Of a stretch of DNA of 64,000 nucleotides, positions 37,251 to 46,717 are shown one piece after another. The translations under genes were made by a program, and so were the position numbers. The notes beneath the pieces are model-generated. The model made no database searches. It saw only the letters and a list, made by a program, of their open reading frames with translations, and had not been told where the DNA came from. This DNA is from Henriciella sp. (GTDB taxonomy: Bacteria > Pseudomonadota > Alphaproteobacteria > Caulobacterales > Hyphomonadaceae). The stretch spans positions 372,001-436,000 of the forward strand of contig JASJAO010000002.1 of assembly GCA_030066975.1 (NCBI GenBank), written 5' to 3'. Within the stretch, counting starts at the first letter, position 1. Every line of letters starts with the position of its first letter.

Positions 37251-38344
37251 ACATTAAAGCGGAAGTGCATGACGTCGCCATCCTGGACGATATAATCTTT
37301 GCCTTCCGCACGCATCTTGCCAGCGTCTTTCGCGCCGGCCTCACCGCCGCAGGCAACATAGTCCTCATAGGCGATGGTTTCGGCGCGGATGAAGCCTTTC
37401 TCAAAATCGCCATGGATGACACCGGCCGCCTGCGGTGCGGTAAAGCCTTCACGAATGGTCCAGGCGCGCGACTCTTTCGGACCTGCCGTGAAATAGGTTT
37501 GCAGGCCGAGCAATTTGTAACCGGAATGGATCAGCCGGTTGAGGCCCGGTTCCTCCAGCCCAAGCGTTTCGAGAAACTCTGCCCGCTCTTCATCCTCCAG
37601 CTGCGAAATCTCCGCTTCAATTTGCGCTGAGATCACAACCGCTTGCGCGCCCTCGTCGGCAGCGTAGGCGAGTACCTGCTCTGAATAGGTGTTGCCCTCC
37701 GCGGCACTGGCCTCATCGACATTTGCAACATAGAGGACGGGCTTGGCGGTCAGCAGCTGCAACATGTCCCAGGCTTTGCGATCATCGTCTGAGACCTCGG
37801 CCCGGCGCGCTGGACGCCCGTCATTCAACTCGTTCAACGCAAGATCGATCAGTGCGACTTTCGCTTTCGCCTCTTTTTCCCCGGAATTGGCTTTCTTCAC
37901 CCAATTTGCGCGGCGTTTCTCAAGGCTTTCGAGATCCGCCAGCATCAATTCGGTTTCAACCACAGCGAGGTCCGCCAGCGGGTCAATCTTGCCGGAGACG
38001 TGCGTGATGTCTTCGTCCTCAAAACCGCGCAGCACATAGATAATGGCATCGGTTTCCCGGATATTGGCCAGAAACTGATTGCCCAAACCCTCGCCTTTGG
38101 AGGCGCCTTCAACGAGACCGGCAATATCGACGAAATTCATCTTGGCGGGGAGAATCTCTTTTGATCCGGCAATTTCAGCGAGCGTCTGCAGGCGCGGTTC
38201 CGGCACAGCCACCTCCCCGACATTCGGCTCGATTGTACAGAACGGATAGTTCGCCGCCTGCGCCGCTGCGGTCTGTGTCAGCGCATTGAACAGCGTGGAC
38301 TTGCCGACATTTGGCAGCCCGACAATCCCGCACTTGAAACCCAT
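37247..38344 (-). CDS. ychF: YchF/Ola1-family ribosome-associated ATPase
   Basis: A 365-residue protein with the P-loop [15 protein letters not shown], switch region [20 protein letters not shown] and the non-canonical NVDE base motif of Ola1/YchF. The C-terminal TGS domain ends [17 protein letters not shown]. It binds ribosomes and prefers ATP. Transcribed away from the TIR-like gene across a 145-bp gap. Confidence 0.96.
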   Translation of the reverse strand: MGFKCGIVGLPNVGKSTLFNALTQTAAAQAANYPFCTIEPNVGEVAVPEPRLQTLAEIAGSKEILPAKMNFVDIAGLVEGASKGEGLGNQFLANIRETDAIIYVLRGFEDEDITHVSGKIDPLADLAVVETELMLADLESLEKRRANWVKKANSGEKEAKAKVALIDLALNELNDGRPARRAEVSDDDRKAWDMLQLLTAKPVLYVANVDEASAAEGNTYSEQVLAYAADEGAQAVVISAQIEAEISQLEDEERAEFLETLGLEEPGLNRLIHSGYKLLGLQTYFTAGPKESRAWTIREGFTAPQAAGVIHGDFEKGFIRAETIAYEDYVACGGEAGAKDAGKMRAEGKDYIVQDGDVMHFRFNV

Positions 38345-38489
38345 CTTGCCATCCTCACGATTGTTTCCCGGCGCCGATTAGCTCATTTCGACGCGAAAAA
38401 CAGGCACTTTTATCGGCTTTGCGACGAATTCACTGGCCTGTCAGACCTGATTTGGTACACTAGTCCTTGAAATAAAAGGGGTTTGAGTG

Positions 38490-39377
38490 ATGAAGTACGA
38501 TGTGTTCCTCGTCAACGCGCTGGCAGATAGCGCCAAGGCGGATATGCTGGTCAAGCGCCTGCGCGCACTGAAATTCAAAGTGCGCCATGATAAGAAACGC
38601 GAACATACGACCCCCACGCCCCGCGACTATCGCGACGCAGACAATGCGCGCACCATTCTGGTGCTCTGGTCAAAGGCCGCCTGCGATTCTACCAAGCGCG
38701 ACAGCGATTGGGTGCACGCCATCGCTCACCATGCCCGCTCCAAACAGAGTGTCCTGGTGCAATCGGTCCTCGATACGACCGTGCCGGACGAACCGTTCAA
38801 TGAAGATGACAGATATGCCCTGAAAGGCCTCACCGAAAAGACGACCGTCGCGCCCTATTACAAGCTGGTGGATGACCTCGGCGGACGGGCAGAGCGCAGC
38901 GGCCTGTCAGAATGGCTGAAAATCAAACCGCGCGACAAGGCTGCCAAAGACGCCTGGAAAGCCGCGCACGCCGAAGATCCGATTGCGCTCGTCGGCAAGC
39001 CAAAGCCAAAACCCGCCGCCAAGCCAGTAGACAAACCGCTTGCCGAGACCCGTGCCGCGGCAGCACCTGCTGCTGCCACCGCGACAACAAAGCCGGTCCA
39101 ACCTAAAGCGCCTCCGATGCGCCCCGTCGTGCAGCCCGCCGCCTCTCCTTATCAATCTGCCGAAGACAAAGGTGTTGGGCACCTGATGGTTGGCGGTATC
39201 GCCGCGGGCATCGCACTGATGTTCCTGTTTGGCTATCTCGTCAGATCACAGCCGCTGAATGCCGGGATCGCCAATGCTGGACCAAATTTCGCACTTCAGT
39301 GCCCGCCCGGGCAGGTGCCCTCTTCCCTTCTTGACGTGCTTGAGCCATCAGGACCGATTGTCGACGATACCGAATAA
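38490..39377 (+). CDS. TIR-like domain protein with C-terminal transmembrane helix
   Basis: About 295 residues from the ATG at 38490. The N-terminal domain (1-130) has the TIR layout. The first strand/helix is KYDVFLVNALADSAKADMLV, the middle strand is ARTILVLWSKAACDS, and an SDWVHAIAHHAR segment followed by SVLVQSVLD matches the Trp-containing helix of TIR domains. The glutamate that NADase TIRs carry after this Trp is not at the expected place (WVHAI). A Lys/Pro/Ala-rich linker (about 155-225) leads to one membrane helix (MVGGIAAGIALMFLFGYLV) and a 45-residue tail. Function unknown; could be scaffolding or signalling. Confidence 0.6.
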   Translation: MKYDVFLVNALADSAKADMLVKRLRALKFKVRHDKKREHTTPTPRDYRDADNARTILVLWSKAACDSTKRDSDWVHAIAHHARSKQSVLVQSVLDTTVPDEPFNEDDRYALKGLTEKTTVAPYYKLVDDLGGRAERSGLSEWLKIKPRDKAAKDAWKAAHAEDPIALVGKPKPKPAAKPVDKPLAETRAAAAPAAATATTKPVQPKAPPMRPVVQPAASPYQSAEDKGVGHLMVGGIAAGIALMFLFGYLVRSQPLNAGIANAGPNFALQCPPGQVPSSLLDVLEPSGPIVDDTE

Positions 39378-39389
39378 TCGGAACCCAAT

Positions 39390-40283
39390 ATGAAGATGAT
39401 ATCTCTTGGCCAGAGCGGCCTGAAAATCGGGCGCATTGCCTATGGCTGCTGGCGCCTGGACGGGGACGCGGTCGAGACCGCGAGCCGAAACGTTGAAGCC
39501 GCACTGGAACATGGGCTCAACCTGATCGATACCGCAGACATTTACGGCTATGGCACCGAGGCTGGCTTTGGCAGCGCTGAAGCCGTGCTCGGCCAGGTCT
39601 TGCAGGACGGGCCGGGCCTTCGCGACCAAATGGTCCTCGCCACCAAAGGCGGCATCATCCCGCCTCGCCCCTATGATTCCAGCTATGACTATCTGATCGG
39701 CGCGATGGATGCGTCACTCAAGCGGTTGCGTGTTGACCATGTCGATCTCTATCAGATCCATCGCCCGGATCTGACCGCGCCATTCGAAGACACCGCCCGC
39801 GCGCTGAACGACATCGTCAGGCAGGGGAAGGTCAGATACATTGGCGTCTCGAATTTTACCCCGTCACAGACTCGCGCGCTCCAGGCGCATCTCGACGCGC
39901 CACTGGTCTCGACCCAACCTGAATTCTCAGCTCTTCGGCAAGACCCGATCACAGACGGCACACTCGACTGGTGTTCAGAAACGGGCGCGGCCTGCCTGGC
40001 CTGGTCGCCTCTGGCGGGCGGCGGGCTCGCAACGGGAACTGGAGCGCACAAGAGATTGCCAGTTGTACTTGGTGTCATCGACCGGCTCGCCGAAACCCAT
40101 TCGGCTACACGTACACAGATCGCGCTCGCCTTCACGCTGAAACATCAGGCCAATATCGTGCCAATCATCGGCACCCAGAAACCGGATCGGATCAAAGATG
40201 CCGCGGGCGCGGTTCAAATCGACCTCTCCGCCCGCGATTTCTACGACATTATCGAAGCCTATCGCGGCGAACCTATGCCCTAG
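39390..40283 (+). CDS. Aldo/keto reductase family oxidoreductase
   Basis: A 297-residue TIM-barrel protein resembling E. coli YdhF. The catalytic residues are visible: Asp and Tyr in NLIDTADIYGYG, Lys in VLATKGG and His in LYQIHRPD. NADPH-binding VPIIGTQKPDRI is near the C-terminus. Reduces carbonyl compounds of unknown identity. It starts 13 nt after the TIR-like gene and may be in one operon with it. Its stop overlaps the convergent transglycosylase stop. Confidence 0.9.
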   Translation: MKMISLGQSGLKIGRIAYGCWRLDGDAVETASRNVEAALEHGLNLIDTADIYGYGTEAGFGSAEAVLGQVLQDGPGLRDQMVLATKGGIIPPRPYDSSYDYLIGAMDASLKRLRVDHVDLYQIHRPDLTAPFEDTARALNDIVRQGKVRYIGVSNFTPSQTRALQAHLDAPLVSTQPEFSALRQDPITDGTLDWCSETGAACLAWSPLAGGGLATGTGAHKRLPVVLGVIDRLAETHSATRTQIALAFTLKHQANIVPIIGTQKPDRIKDAAGAVQIDLSARDFYDIIEAYRGEPMP

Positions 40284-41674
40284 CTCGCTGCCGCCAGCAC
40301 GTAGTCCAGCGCCTGGCGCGTCGGATATCCATCTGCGATCAACCCGTTCGCACTCTGGAAGCTGCGCAACGCCGCTTTGGTGCCGCGACCGGCAATTCCA
40401 TCCACCGGTCCGGCATCGAAGCCAAGCTGGTTGAGCGTATCCTGCAGCAGCATGACATCGCGCCGGTTCAATTGCCCCAGATGTGTCGGCCAGGCGGCGA
40501 TAGGGCCATGGCGTCCCGCCACGCCGTCGGTCAACAGGCCGACAGCCAGCGCGTAGCTGTCGGATCGATTGTACGTCTTGTAGGCATCAAAGTTCTTGAA
40601 CAGCAGGAATTTCGGCCCCGTCGCACCCGTCGGCAGCCAGAGTTCAGCAAACTGGCCGTCACCGACGCTGAACTCCGGCGCCGCAATCGGCGACAAGCCT
40701 GCCTGTTTCCAGGTGCTGATGCGCCGGTCCTGGCCATCGGCCAACGCCCAGTTGAAATTCTCCGGCGCCAGCACTTCGATCCCCCAGGGCTGATCATTCT
40801 GATAGCCGGAGGCTGAGAGATAGTTCGCCGCAGACGCCAGGGCATCGGCCTCGCTTTGCCATAGGTCTTTGACCCCATCGCCATCAAAATCAACGGCATA
40901 GGCCAGGAAGGTCGACGGCATGAACTGAGTCTGCCCCATCGCCCCGGCCCAGCCCGAAATCAGCTGATCGCGGCGCACTTCCCCGCGCTCCTGCATCTGC
41001 ATCAGTGCGGTCAATTCACGCTCAGCAAAGCTCCGGCGACGGCCTTCAACCGCCATGTTGGACAGCGTATTGGCCGCATCGAACGTGCCGATATAAGCGC
41101 CAAGATTGGTCTCCATCGCCCAGATTGCGGTAATCGCTTCGCGGTCGACGCCATAGGCGGCCTCAATCGCGGCGAAGGTAGACTCAAATTCCGCCAGCTT
41201 ACCTGCGCCGCGGGTCTTCCGGCTTTCGGTGACGGCGTCTTCAACATATTCCCAGATCGGCTTGGCAAACTCGGCCTGGTCAGCAATCCCCGTGCTGGCC
41301 GCGTTCAACTCATCACCGAGATACAGCGTCAGCGGCCGAATGTCCTTCAGGGTCGCGTACACCACATCAACATCCCGCCCTGACGCAATCGCGCGACCCG
41401 CAAAATCAAGCCGCCAGGCATCCATGGCCACGTTGCCAGACGGCGAAAAGCTCGGCAGGTCAGCCATCGGGGGTTCCGGATCGGGTTCGGGTGTCGGGGT
41501 CGGCGCTGGCGCCGCCTCACCACCTCCGGCTTCTGACCCTGTTTCATCTGTCGGTGCTTCGGCGACCGGCACCGGTGCAGGCGGCGGAGGCGGGCTTGCG
41601 GGGGTCGCCGCACAAGCTCCAAGCAAGCCGGCGAAGGCTACAAGCGCGAGCCAGGGTCGCGGGGTGCCATTCAT
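40280..41674 (-). CDS. MltB-type lytic murein transglycosylase lipoprotein with peptidoglycan-binding domain
   Basis: About 464 residues from the ATG at 41674; a longer frame to 41821 would overlap the rpmJ start region and lacks a signal. The preferred start gives a lipoprotein signal ending LLGAC. It is followed by a Pro/Ala/Glu-rich linker. The catalytic domain carries the Glu in [16 protein letters not shown] and the segment [18 protein letters not shown]. The C-terminus has a PG-binding domain ([20 protein letters not shown]). It cleaves glycan strands to 1,6-anhydro ends. Confidence 0.92.
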   Translation of the reverse strand: MNGTPRPWLALVAFAGLLGACAATPASPPPPPAPVPVAEAPTDETGSEAGGGEAAPAPTPTPEPDPEPPMADLPSFSPSGNVAMDAWRLDFAGRAIASGRDVDVVYATLKDIRPLTLYLGDELNAASTGIADQAEFAKPIWEYVEDAVTESRKTRGAGKLAEFESTFAAIEAAYGVDREAITAIWAMETNLGAYIGTFDAANTLSNMAVEGRRRSFAERELTALMQMQERGEVRRDQLISGWAGAMGQTQFMPSTFLAYAVDFDGDGVKDLWQSEADALASAANYLSASGYQNDQPWGIEVLAPENFNWALADGQDRRISTWKQAGLSPIAAPEFSVGDGQFAELWLPTGATGPKFLLFKNFDAYKTYNRSDSYALAVGLLTDGVAGRHGPIAAWPTHLGQLNRRDVMLLQDTLNQLGFDAGPVDGIAGRGTKAALRSFQSANGLIADGYPTRQALDYVLAAAS

Positions 41675-41819
41675 TGGCTTCAGGATCCAACCGTCCCTTT
41701 TCTCTCTCAAAACCCCGACTTCTGTAGCGAATGATCTGTTGCTCATCGTTGACTCTCTAGATCGGCGTGTGTATGTCCCGCGCTTTCGTGAAAACAACTC
41801 TAATGCTCGGGCCACTGCC

Positions 41820-41945
41820 ATGAAAGTGAAATCCTCGATTAAAGCACTCCGGGAACGTCACCGTGACTGTAAAGTCGTTCGCCGTCGTGGCCGCACCTAT
41901 GTGATCAACAAGACTGATCCTCGGTTTAAAGCCAAACAAGGCTGA
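41820..41945 (+). CDS. rpmJ: 50S ribosomal protein L36 (zinc-free type)
   Basis: A 41-residue protein reading [17 protein letters not shown] at the start and [12 protein letters not shown] at the end, the alphaproteobacterial L36 pattern. Only one cysteine remains of the CxxC...C...H zinc site, so this is the zinc-independent form. It is hidden at the end of a longer unrelated open frame. Divergent from the transglycosylase gene across 145 bp. Confidence 0.93.
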   Translation: MKVKSSIKALRERHRDCKVVRRRGRTYVINKTDPRFKAKQG

Positions 41946-41977
41946 GCTGGACATGAATATTTGAGCCTCAATTGACG

Positions 41978-42586
41978 ATGGGCGCTCAAACCGTTCTTTT
42001 TGACCTCGGTCATGTGGTTGTCGATTGGCAACCGATCAGACTTTACCGCCAGATCTTTGACACCGAAGCCGAAGCGCAACGCTTCTGCGACGAGATCTGC
42101 ACGCTCGACTGGCATATGGAACATGATCGCGGTGTACCGATGCCGGAAAACGCCGCCCGCCTGATCGCACAATATCCTCACTATGAAGCCCCAATTAAGG
42201 CCTGGCAGGCGCGCTGGCTCGACATGTTTCCCGGCTATATGCCCGGCGTGCCGCCTCTGATTGCCGCGCTTGAGGAGCGCCGGGTACCGCTTTACGGCCT
42301 GTCCAACCTGCCAGCCGATATCGCGCAGGAAACCTTCGACGCTTATCCGATCATCAAATTGCTACGCGATGTGGTGGTCTCAGGCGAAGAGAAAGTGATC
42401 AAACCCGATCCACGCATCTATGAGATTACCCTGGCGCGGATGGGGCATCCTGATCCGGCAACAGTTCTGTTTATCGACAATTCGCTGGCCAATGTCGAAG
42501 CGGCTGAGGCGCTCGGCATTCGCGGACACCATTTCACCGGCGCAGACGGCTTGAAAAAACGGCTCGAGACCGAAGGCCTGCTATAA
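41978..42586 (+). CDS. HAD-superfamily hydrolase (subfamily IA)
   Basis: A 202-residue protein. Motif I is TVLFDLGHVVVDW (nucleophile Asp), motif II is LYGLSNLP, motif III uses the Lys in EEKVIKPDPRIYEI, and motif IV is VLFIDNSLANVEAA. The helical cap sits between motifs I and II. It resembles YihX-like sugar-phosphate phosphatases. ATG at 41978 is chosen over a TTG at 41972. It follows rpmJ by 32 nt. Confidence 0.9.
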   Translation: MGAQTVLFDLGHVVVDWQPIRLYRQIFDTEAEAQRFCDEICTLDWHMEHDRGVPMPENAARLIAQYPHYEAPIKAWQARWLDMFPGYMPGVPPLIAALEERRVPLYGLSNLPADIAQETFDAYPIIKLLRDVVVSGEEKVIKPDPRIYEITLARMGHPDPATVLFIDNSLANVEAAEALGIRGHHFTGADGLKKRLETEGLL

Positions 42587-42688
42587 TCCAGGCGACGACC
42601 TGCGTGTGGGAACTGGCGAAGTGCGCCCAAATGCGGCACAACACTTGAAAACAGCAGGCGAACGGCCTGAAACAGGGAGGAGCGGAAC

Positions 42689-43318
42689 ATGCCAAGACCG
42701 GCAGGCGTGCGAAATCATGATTTCGAAGCCAAGCGCACCGCGCTCCTCGACACGCTGACAGAATTCGCGCTGAAAGACGATCTGCGCCGTCCGTCGCTGC
42801 GCCAGTTTGCCATCGCGGTTGGCGCTTCAGAGCCGACCTTGCGCCACTATTTCGGAGACCGGCAAGGTGTGGTGATCGCAATTCTTGGCCATATCCACGA
42901 ACGCGCCATCCCGCTCTGGGATATCGTCGCAACTCCGTCAGAGGCGCCCGGCACGGCCGTGGAGGAATACTACCGGGTCTCGCGCGCCGGGATGACCCAT
43001 GGCGGATTTGCCAAAGCGCATGCTTTCGGTCTGGTCGAAGGCATGGCCGACGAAACGGTGGGCCGTGCCTATCTGGAGCTGTTGCTCGACCCGGCGCTGG
43101 ACGCTGTCTCGCGCAAGCTATCAGCCACAAAGGGCGGTCCTTCAACGCCAGCCGAAGTCAAAGCGTCGGCTTTTCTGATGCTCGCGCCAATCCTCGTCAT
43201 GACCCTGCATCAGGAATTGCTGGGCGGCGCTGAAGTCTCGCCGCTCGATTCAGACGAACTTCTCGGACAGATGCAAGGCTGGCTCGCGTCAGGGATTGCT
43301 GGCGACGGCAGCGCGTAA
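42689..43318 (+). CDS. TetR-family transcriptional regulator
   Basis: A 209-residue protein with an N-terminal helix-turn-helix (RPSLRQFAIAVGASEPTLRH then YFGDRQGVV). The ligand-binding helical domain contains GFAKAHAFGLVEGMADE. AGGGAGGAG is 8-9 nt before the ATG. The target is unknown; it is adjacent to a HAD gene (same strand) and convergent with threonine aldolase, whose 3' end it overlaps by 30 nt. Confidence 0.88.
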   Translation: MPRPAGVRNHDFEAKRTALLDTLTEFALKDDLRRPSLRQFAIAVGASEPTLRHYFGDRQGVVIAILGHIHERAIPLWDIVATPSEAPGTAVEEYYRVSRAGMTHGGFAKAHAFGLVEGMADETVGRAYLELLLDPALDAVSRKLSATKGGPSTPAEVKASAFLMLAPILVMTLHQELLGGAEVSPLDSDELLGQMQGWLASGIAGDGSA

Positions 43319-44320
43319 GGCCTCGATTTCAGCTTCGCTGGTGACCCAGCTGCAGACCAGGCGATACGACCCATCCGGCCAGGGATAGAATTTTGCCCCT
43401 GCCGCGAGCAGTCGATCAGCCAGCGCATCCGGCAGGGTCACAAACACTTCGTTGCCGTCAACCGGCTGCGCGAGGCTGACGCCGTCCACCGCGCACAGGA
43501 CATTCGCGACCTGACGCGCTGACCGGTTAGCCGCGCGGGCGAGCTCCAGCCACAAGCCATCCTGAAGCAAAGCTGTGGCTTGGGCCGCCAGAAACCGCAT
43601 TTTCGGCGGCATGTGGCCGGAGCGTTTCGCGCGCGCCTTCAGCTCAGCGAGTTTTGCGCGGGCCCGCCCAAACAGGAGGATGATTTCACAGCCGATCGCG
43701 CCGGTCTTGGTCAGGCCAAAAGTCAGCACATCCACCCCGGCGCGCCAGCTCATCTCGGCCGGGCTTGCCCCGGTGGAGACCAAAGCATTCGCCAGCCGGG
43801 CACCGTCCAGATGCACCGTCAAATCATGCTCATGCGCAAGCGCCGCGAAATGGGCAATCTCCTCGCTGCGATAGGCACAGCCACTTTCAGTCAGATTGGT
43901 CAGCGACAGAACGTGCGCGGGGGTCTCATGGACGAAGTCATGATTGATCCGCGCCAAGGCCCCCCGCAAGGCGGTTTCGTCGATTTTACCCTGTGACCCC
44001 GGCAACAGCTGCAGCTTGCCCCCGCCGGAAAAGAATTCCGGTGCGCCGCGCTCATCGACGGCAATATGCGCGCCTTCATGGCACAGCACGGCCCCCGTCG
44101 GCGGACAGAAGCAAGACAAAGCCAGAGCATTGGATGCGGTCCCACTCGCGCACATCCACAGATCGAAATCATCGGTTTCAAACACCTCAGCCAGCGCAGC
44201 CCGCGCGGCCGCTGTCACCGCATCATCGCCATAGCTCGGCGCGTTGCCTGCATTGGCGGCGGCCAAAGCCTCAAGCACGGCAGGATGGGTCGGCGCGGAC
44301 GTATCAGACGAAAAGTCCAT
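43289..44320 (-). CDS. Low-specificity L-threonine aldolase (beta-eliminating lyase fold)
   Basis: A 343-residue PLP enzyme. The start MDFSSDTSAPTHPAVLEAL is typical. CASGTASNALALSCF binds the cofactor phosphate, HLDGARLANAL stacks and pairs with PLP, and LTFGLTKTGAIGCEII carries the Schiff-base Lys. It cleaves threonine or allo-threonine to glycine and acetaldehyde. The ATG overlaps the upstream SDR stop (TAATG), so the two are co-translated. Confidence 0.92.
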   Translation of the reverse strand: MDFSSDTSAPTHPAVLEALAAANAGNAPSYGDDAVTAAARAALAEVFETDDFDLWMCASGTASNALALSCFCPPTGAVLCHEGAHIAVDERGAPEFFSGGGKLQLLPGSQGKIDETALRGALARINHDFVHETPAHVLSLTNLTESGCAYRSEEIAHFAALAHEHDLTVHLDGARLANALVSTGASPAEMSWRAGVDVLTFGLTKTGAIGCEIILLFGRARAKLAELKARAKRSGHMPPKMRFLAAQATALLQDGLWLELARAANRSARQVANVLCAVDGVSLAQPVDGNEVFVTLPDALADRLLAAGAKFYPWPDGSYRLVCSWVTSEAEIEALRAAVASNP

Positions 44321-45090
44321 TACAGCATGACATCCGGGGTTTGCCACATCAGGTGCTGCCCGCCATCGCTCGCAATCATCTGCCCGGTAATGCTGTCGGC
44401 TTCGATCAGATAGCGCAGCGCTTTGACGATCTCATCCGGGTTGGACCCTTTTTGCGTCAGTGTCGCTGCCATCTCAGCTTCAAACTCGCCCGGCTTTTGA
44501 TGAATGTTCTCAAGCGTCGGGCCCGGGCCAATCGCATTAACGCGAATGTTCGGCGCAAAGGCCTGCGCCATCGTGCGGGTCGCCGTCCACAGCGCCGATT
44601 TCGATAGCGTATAGGTAAAGAAAAGCGGGTTCAGCTTCAGCACCCGCATATCCACCATGTTCACAATCAGACCGGCCTCATCGCCCGGCAAGGCGCGCGC
44701 AAAGTGCTGCCCCAGCAGAACCGGCGCGCGCAGGTTCGGACCCATATGCGCATCCCAGTTCGCCTTGCTGTGATCCAGCGCAGTATCGTCCTGAAAGACC
44801 GACGCGGAATTGACCAGAAGGGTCAGCGGCCCGCCCAGCACTTCCTGTGCAACCCGTTCCAGAGTCGCGGTCGATTCCTCATCTGAGAGGTCAGCTTGCA
44901 CGATCTCGGCTTTCGAGCCGGCGGCGCGGATATTGGCAGCAGTGGCCGCAGCCCCTTCCTTGGAGCCGCGATAGTGGACCGCCACCGACCAGCCATCCTG
45001 CCCCAGGGCCTCCGCCATGGCTTTGCCGAGCCGTGCCCCGGCACCCGTCACCAGCGCTCTGCGCGGTCCGTCTGCGACCCGTTCAGCCAT
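44320..45090 (-). CDS. SDR-family oxidoreductase, pteridine reductase/FolM-like
   Basis: A 256-residue protein from ATG 45090. The cofactor motif TGAGARLGKAMAEAL has Arg in place of the middle Gly, as in pteridine reductases. Tyr and Lys are in YTLSKSALW and the segment NPLFFTY precedes them. The C-terminus has ITGQMIASDGGQHL. Such enzymes reduce dihydropterins or dihydromonapterin. Its start overlaps the exchanger stop by 8 nt, linking exchanger, SDR and threonine aldolase in one operon. Confidence 0.88.
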   Translation of the reverse strand: MAERVADGPRRALVTGAGARLGKAMAEALGQDGWSVAVHYRGSKEGAAATAANIRAAGSKAEIVQADLSDEESTATLERVAQEVLGGPLTLLVNSASVFQDDTALDHSKANWDAHMGPNLRAPVLLGQHFARALPGDEAGLIVNMVDMRVLKLNPLFFTYTLSKSALWTATRTMAQAFAPNIRVNAIGPGPTLENIHQKPGEFEAEMAATLTQKGSNPDEIVKALRYLIEADSITGQMIASDGGQHLMWQTPDVML

Positions 45091-46066
45091 AGAGGCCTCC
45101 AAACAGGGAGAGAATATTCCACCCGCTGACCAGGCCATACAAATAGACGCTATAGATCAGCAATAAGGTCAGCCCGGCCAATCGGCTGATCCTCGACCGC
45201 GGCACAATAAACAGCGCCAGGGTCAGCGCAGCGACCCCCAACGCCCAATAATCATAGTTTGGAAAGCCCGAGGCGATCTCGACCGGCCCGAACAGGGAGA
45301 CCAGCCCCCCAGCCCCCAGAATGTTGAACACGTTTGAGCCGAGCACATTGCCGATCACCACATCCGCGCGTTTGCGCAGCGCAGCGGCAATCCCGGCCCC
45401 AAGCTCCGGCAGGCTGGTCCCAACCGCCAGCAGGGTCAGGCCAATCAGCTCTTCAGAGATATCAAACTTGCGCGCAATCCCAACCCCGCCCTCGACAATC
45501 AGATGCGCCCCGAGCGGCAGCCCGACAATTCCGACCAGCAGATAAGCCCAGAGCTTGACCCCCGTGACACCCCCTTCGTCATCAATCCCGACATCAACGC
45601 CTTTCTCGGCCGCAGACAGGGTCTGCGTCACCGTGATCACCGCATAGACGATCAGACCAAGCAGAAAGGCGACGCCAATTATGGGGGTCAGCGGCATAAC
45701 CGAGGTGACACCGACCCAGGCTGCCGTTGCCAGCAAGACAAATAATAAGGCCCGGAACTGACCAAACCCGCCCGTCGCAATGGGCGCAATCAGCGCCGGA
45801 ACCGCCAGAACCAGCCAGACATTTGCGATATTGGACCCAACAATATTCCCGAGCGCGAGCGCCGGACTGCCACTCAGAGCCGCGTCCAGCGAGACCACCA
45901 TTTCCGGCGCCGAAGTGCCAAACCCGACAATCAGAATGCCCGCCACAAGCGGCGAGACCCCAAACTTCCGCGCCAGAGAAACCGCCCCGGTGACCAGATA
46001 ATCGCCGGCAATGGCGAGCAGCACTAGCCCGCCAATCAGAGCGGCATGAAGGCTGAGATCGCTCAT
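45083..46066 (-). CDS. Sodium/calcium exchanger family (YrbG/CaCA) antiporter
   Basis: A 327-residue protein with about ten membrane helices and two inverted alpha repeats. The first is VGFGTSAPEMVVSLDAAL with ALGNIVGSNIANV; the second is AVGTSLPELGAGIAAAL with VIGNVLGSNVFNI. These hold the ion-binding Glu residues. It exchanges Na+ (or H+) for Ca2+ across the inner membrane. First main gene of a three-gene overlapping operon, with a 27-residue ORF just upstream. Confidence 0.95.
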   Translation of the reverse strand: MSDLSLHAALIGGLVLLAIAGDYLVTGAVSLARKFGVSPLVAGILIVGFGTSAPEMVVSLDAALSGSPALALGNIVGSNIANVWLVLAVPALIAPIATGGFGQFRALLFVLLATAAWVGVTSVMPLTPIIGVAFLLGLIVYAVITVTQTLSAAEKGVDVGIDDEGGVTGVKLWAYLLVGIVGLPLGAHLIVEGGVGIARKFDISEELIGLTLLAVGTSLPELGAGIAAALRKRADVVIGNVLGSNVFNILGAGGLVSLFGPVEIASGFPNYDYWALGVAALTLALFIVPRSRISRLAGLTLLLIYSVYLYGLVSGWNILSLFGGLYG

Positions 46067-46084
46067 GCGGGCTTGCCCGGCACT

Positions 46085-46168
46085 CTAGTCGAGACGACGA
46101 AACTCGATCAGATTGAGAAGACCGAACAAACCGACCGTAACCAGAATAGCCCAAACAGATGCATGCAT
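46085..46168 (-). CDS. Putative 27-residue membrane microprotein upstream of the exchanger
   Basis: Too short for routine gene calling. ATG at 46168 and TAG at 46085 enclose a peptide with a single hydrophobic helix (VWAILVTVGLFGLLNLI). It closes with the charged end EFRRLD, giving a short N-out or N-in single-pass topology. It lies 18 nt before the exchanger start on the same strand and so could be its regulatory subunit or leader. The Shine-Dalgarno is weak (GGGG 9 nt upstream). Confidence 0.45.
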   Translation of the reverse strand: MHASVWAILVTVGLFGLLNLIEFRRLD

Positions 46169-46258
46169 AGCTTTAACCCCGATAAGAGACTTGCGCGCCT
46201 TGTTAGACTGTGTTTGCGCATTTGGCGAGAGGCGTTTGCCAGATAGGAGGCGATGGGC

Positions 46259-46717
46259 ATGCCAAATCTGCGAACACAGCTATTCTATACTTGGTTCCGC
46301 TGGTCCCGGCCGATGACCCTTGGGGTCCGCGCGGCGGTCGAAAACAGCGACGGCGCCATCCTCATCGTCCGCCATACCTACACGCCCGGCTGGTATCTGC
46401 CCGGCGGCGGCGTCGAACATGGCGAACCCGTGCTCGATGCGCTCGCCCGTGAGCTGCGCGAAGAAGGCGGCGTTGACCTCATCGGCGCCCCTGCCCTCTA
46501 CGGGGTCTATTCCAATCACCGCATCATGCGCAATGACCATGTCATCTTCTATCGCGTTAAAGCCGATCAGTGGCAGCTCTGCACCCCAGACCATGGCGGC
46601 GAAATCGCGGAGGTCGCCTGGGTCCAGCCGGGCGACGTGCCGGACGACATCACACCCGGCAATGGAAGGCGGTTTGCGGAGCTGTTTGAAGGCGCGCCGG
46701 TCAGCCGATACTGGTGA
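46259..46717 (+). CDS. NUDIX hydrolase
   Basis: A 152-residue protein (start at the second ATG, 46259, which has AGGAGG 8 nt upstream; the first, 46253, is only 2 nt from it). The Nudix box is GGGVEHGEPVLDALARELRE followed by EGG, with the key Glu residues intact. The box is followed by YGVYSNHRIMRNDHVIFYRV. It hydrolyses a nucleoside-diphosphate-linked compound; substrate unknown. Its 3' end overlaps a small ORF on the other strand. Confidence 0.9.
   Translation: MPNLRTQLFYTWFRWSRPMTLGVRAAVENSDGAILIVRHTYTPGWYLPGGGVEHGEPVLDALARELREEGGVDLIGAPALYGVYSNHRIMRNDHVIFYRVKADQWQLCTPDHGGEIAEVAWVQPGDVPDDITPGNGRRFAELFEGAPVSRYW

Noticed and set aside
41229-41945. A 238-codon plus-strand open frame ending with the L36 sequence.
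   Set aside because: Only the last 41 codons (from 41820) are a real protein; the front is antisense to the lytic transglycosylase gene.
45594-46154. A 186-codon minus-strand open frame through the exchanger gene.
   Set aside because: It is a shadow of the exchanger reading frame, which has unmistakable alpha-repeat motifs; it is Ser/Arg-rich as expected from a frame shift.
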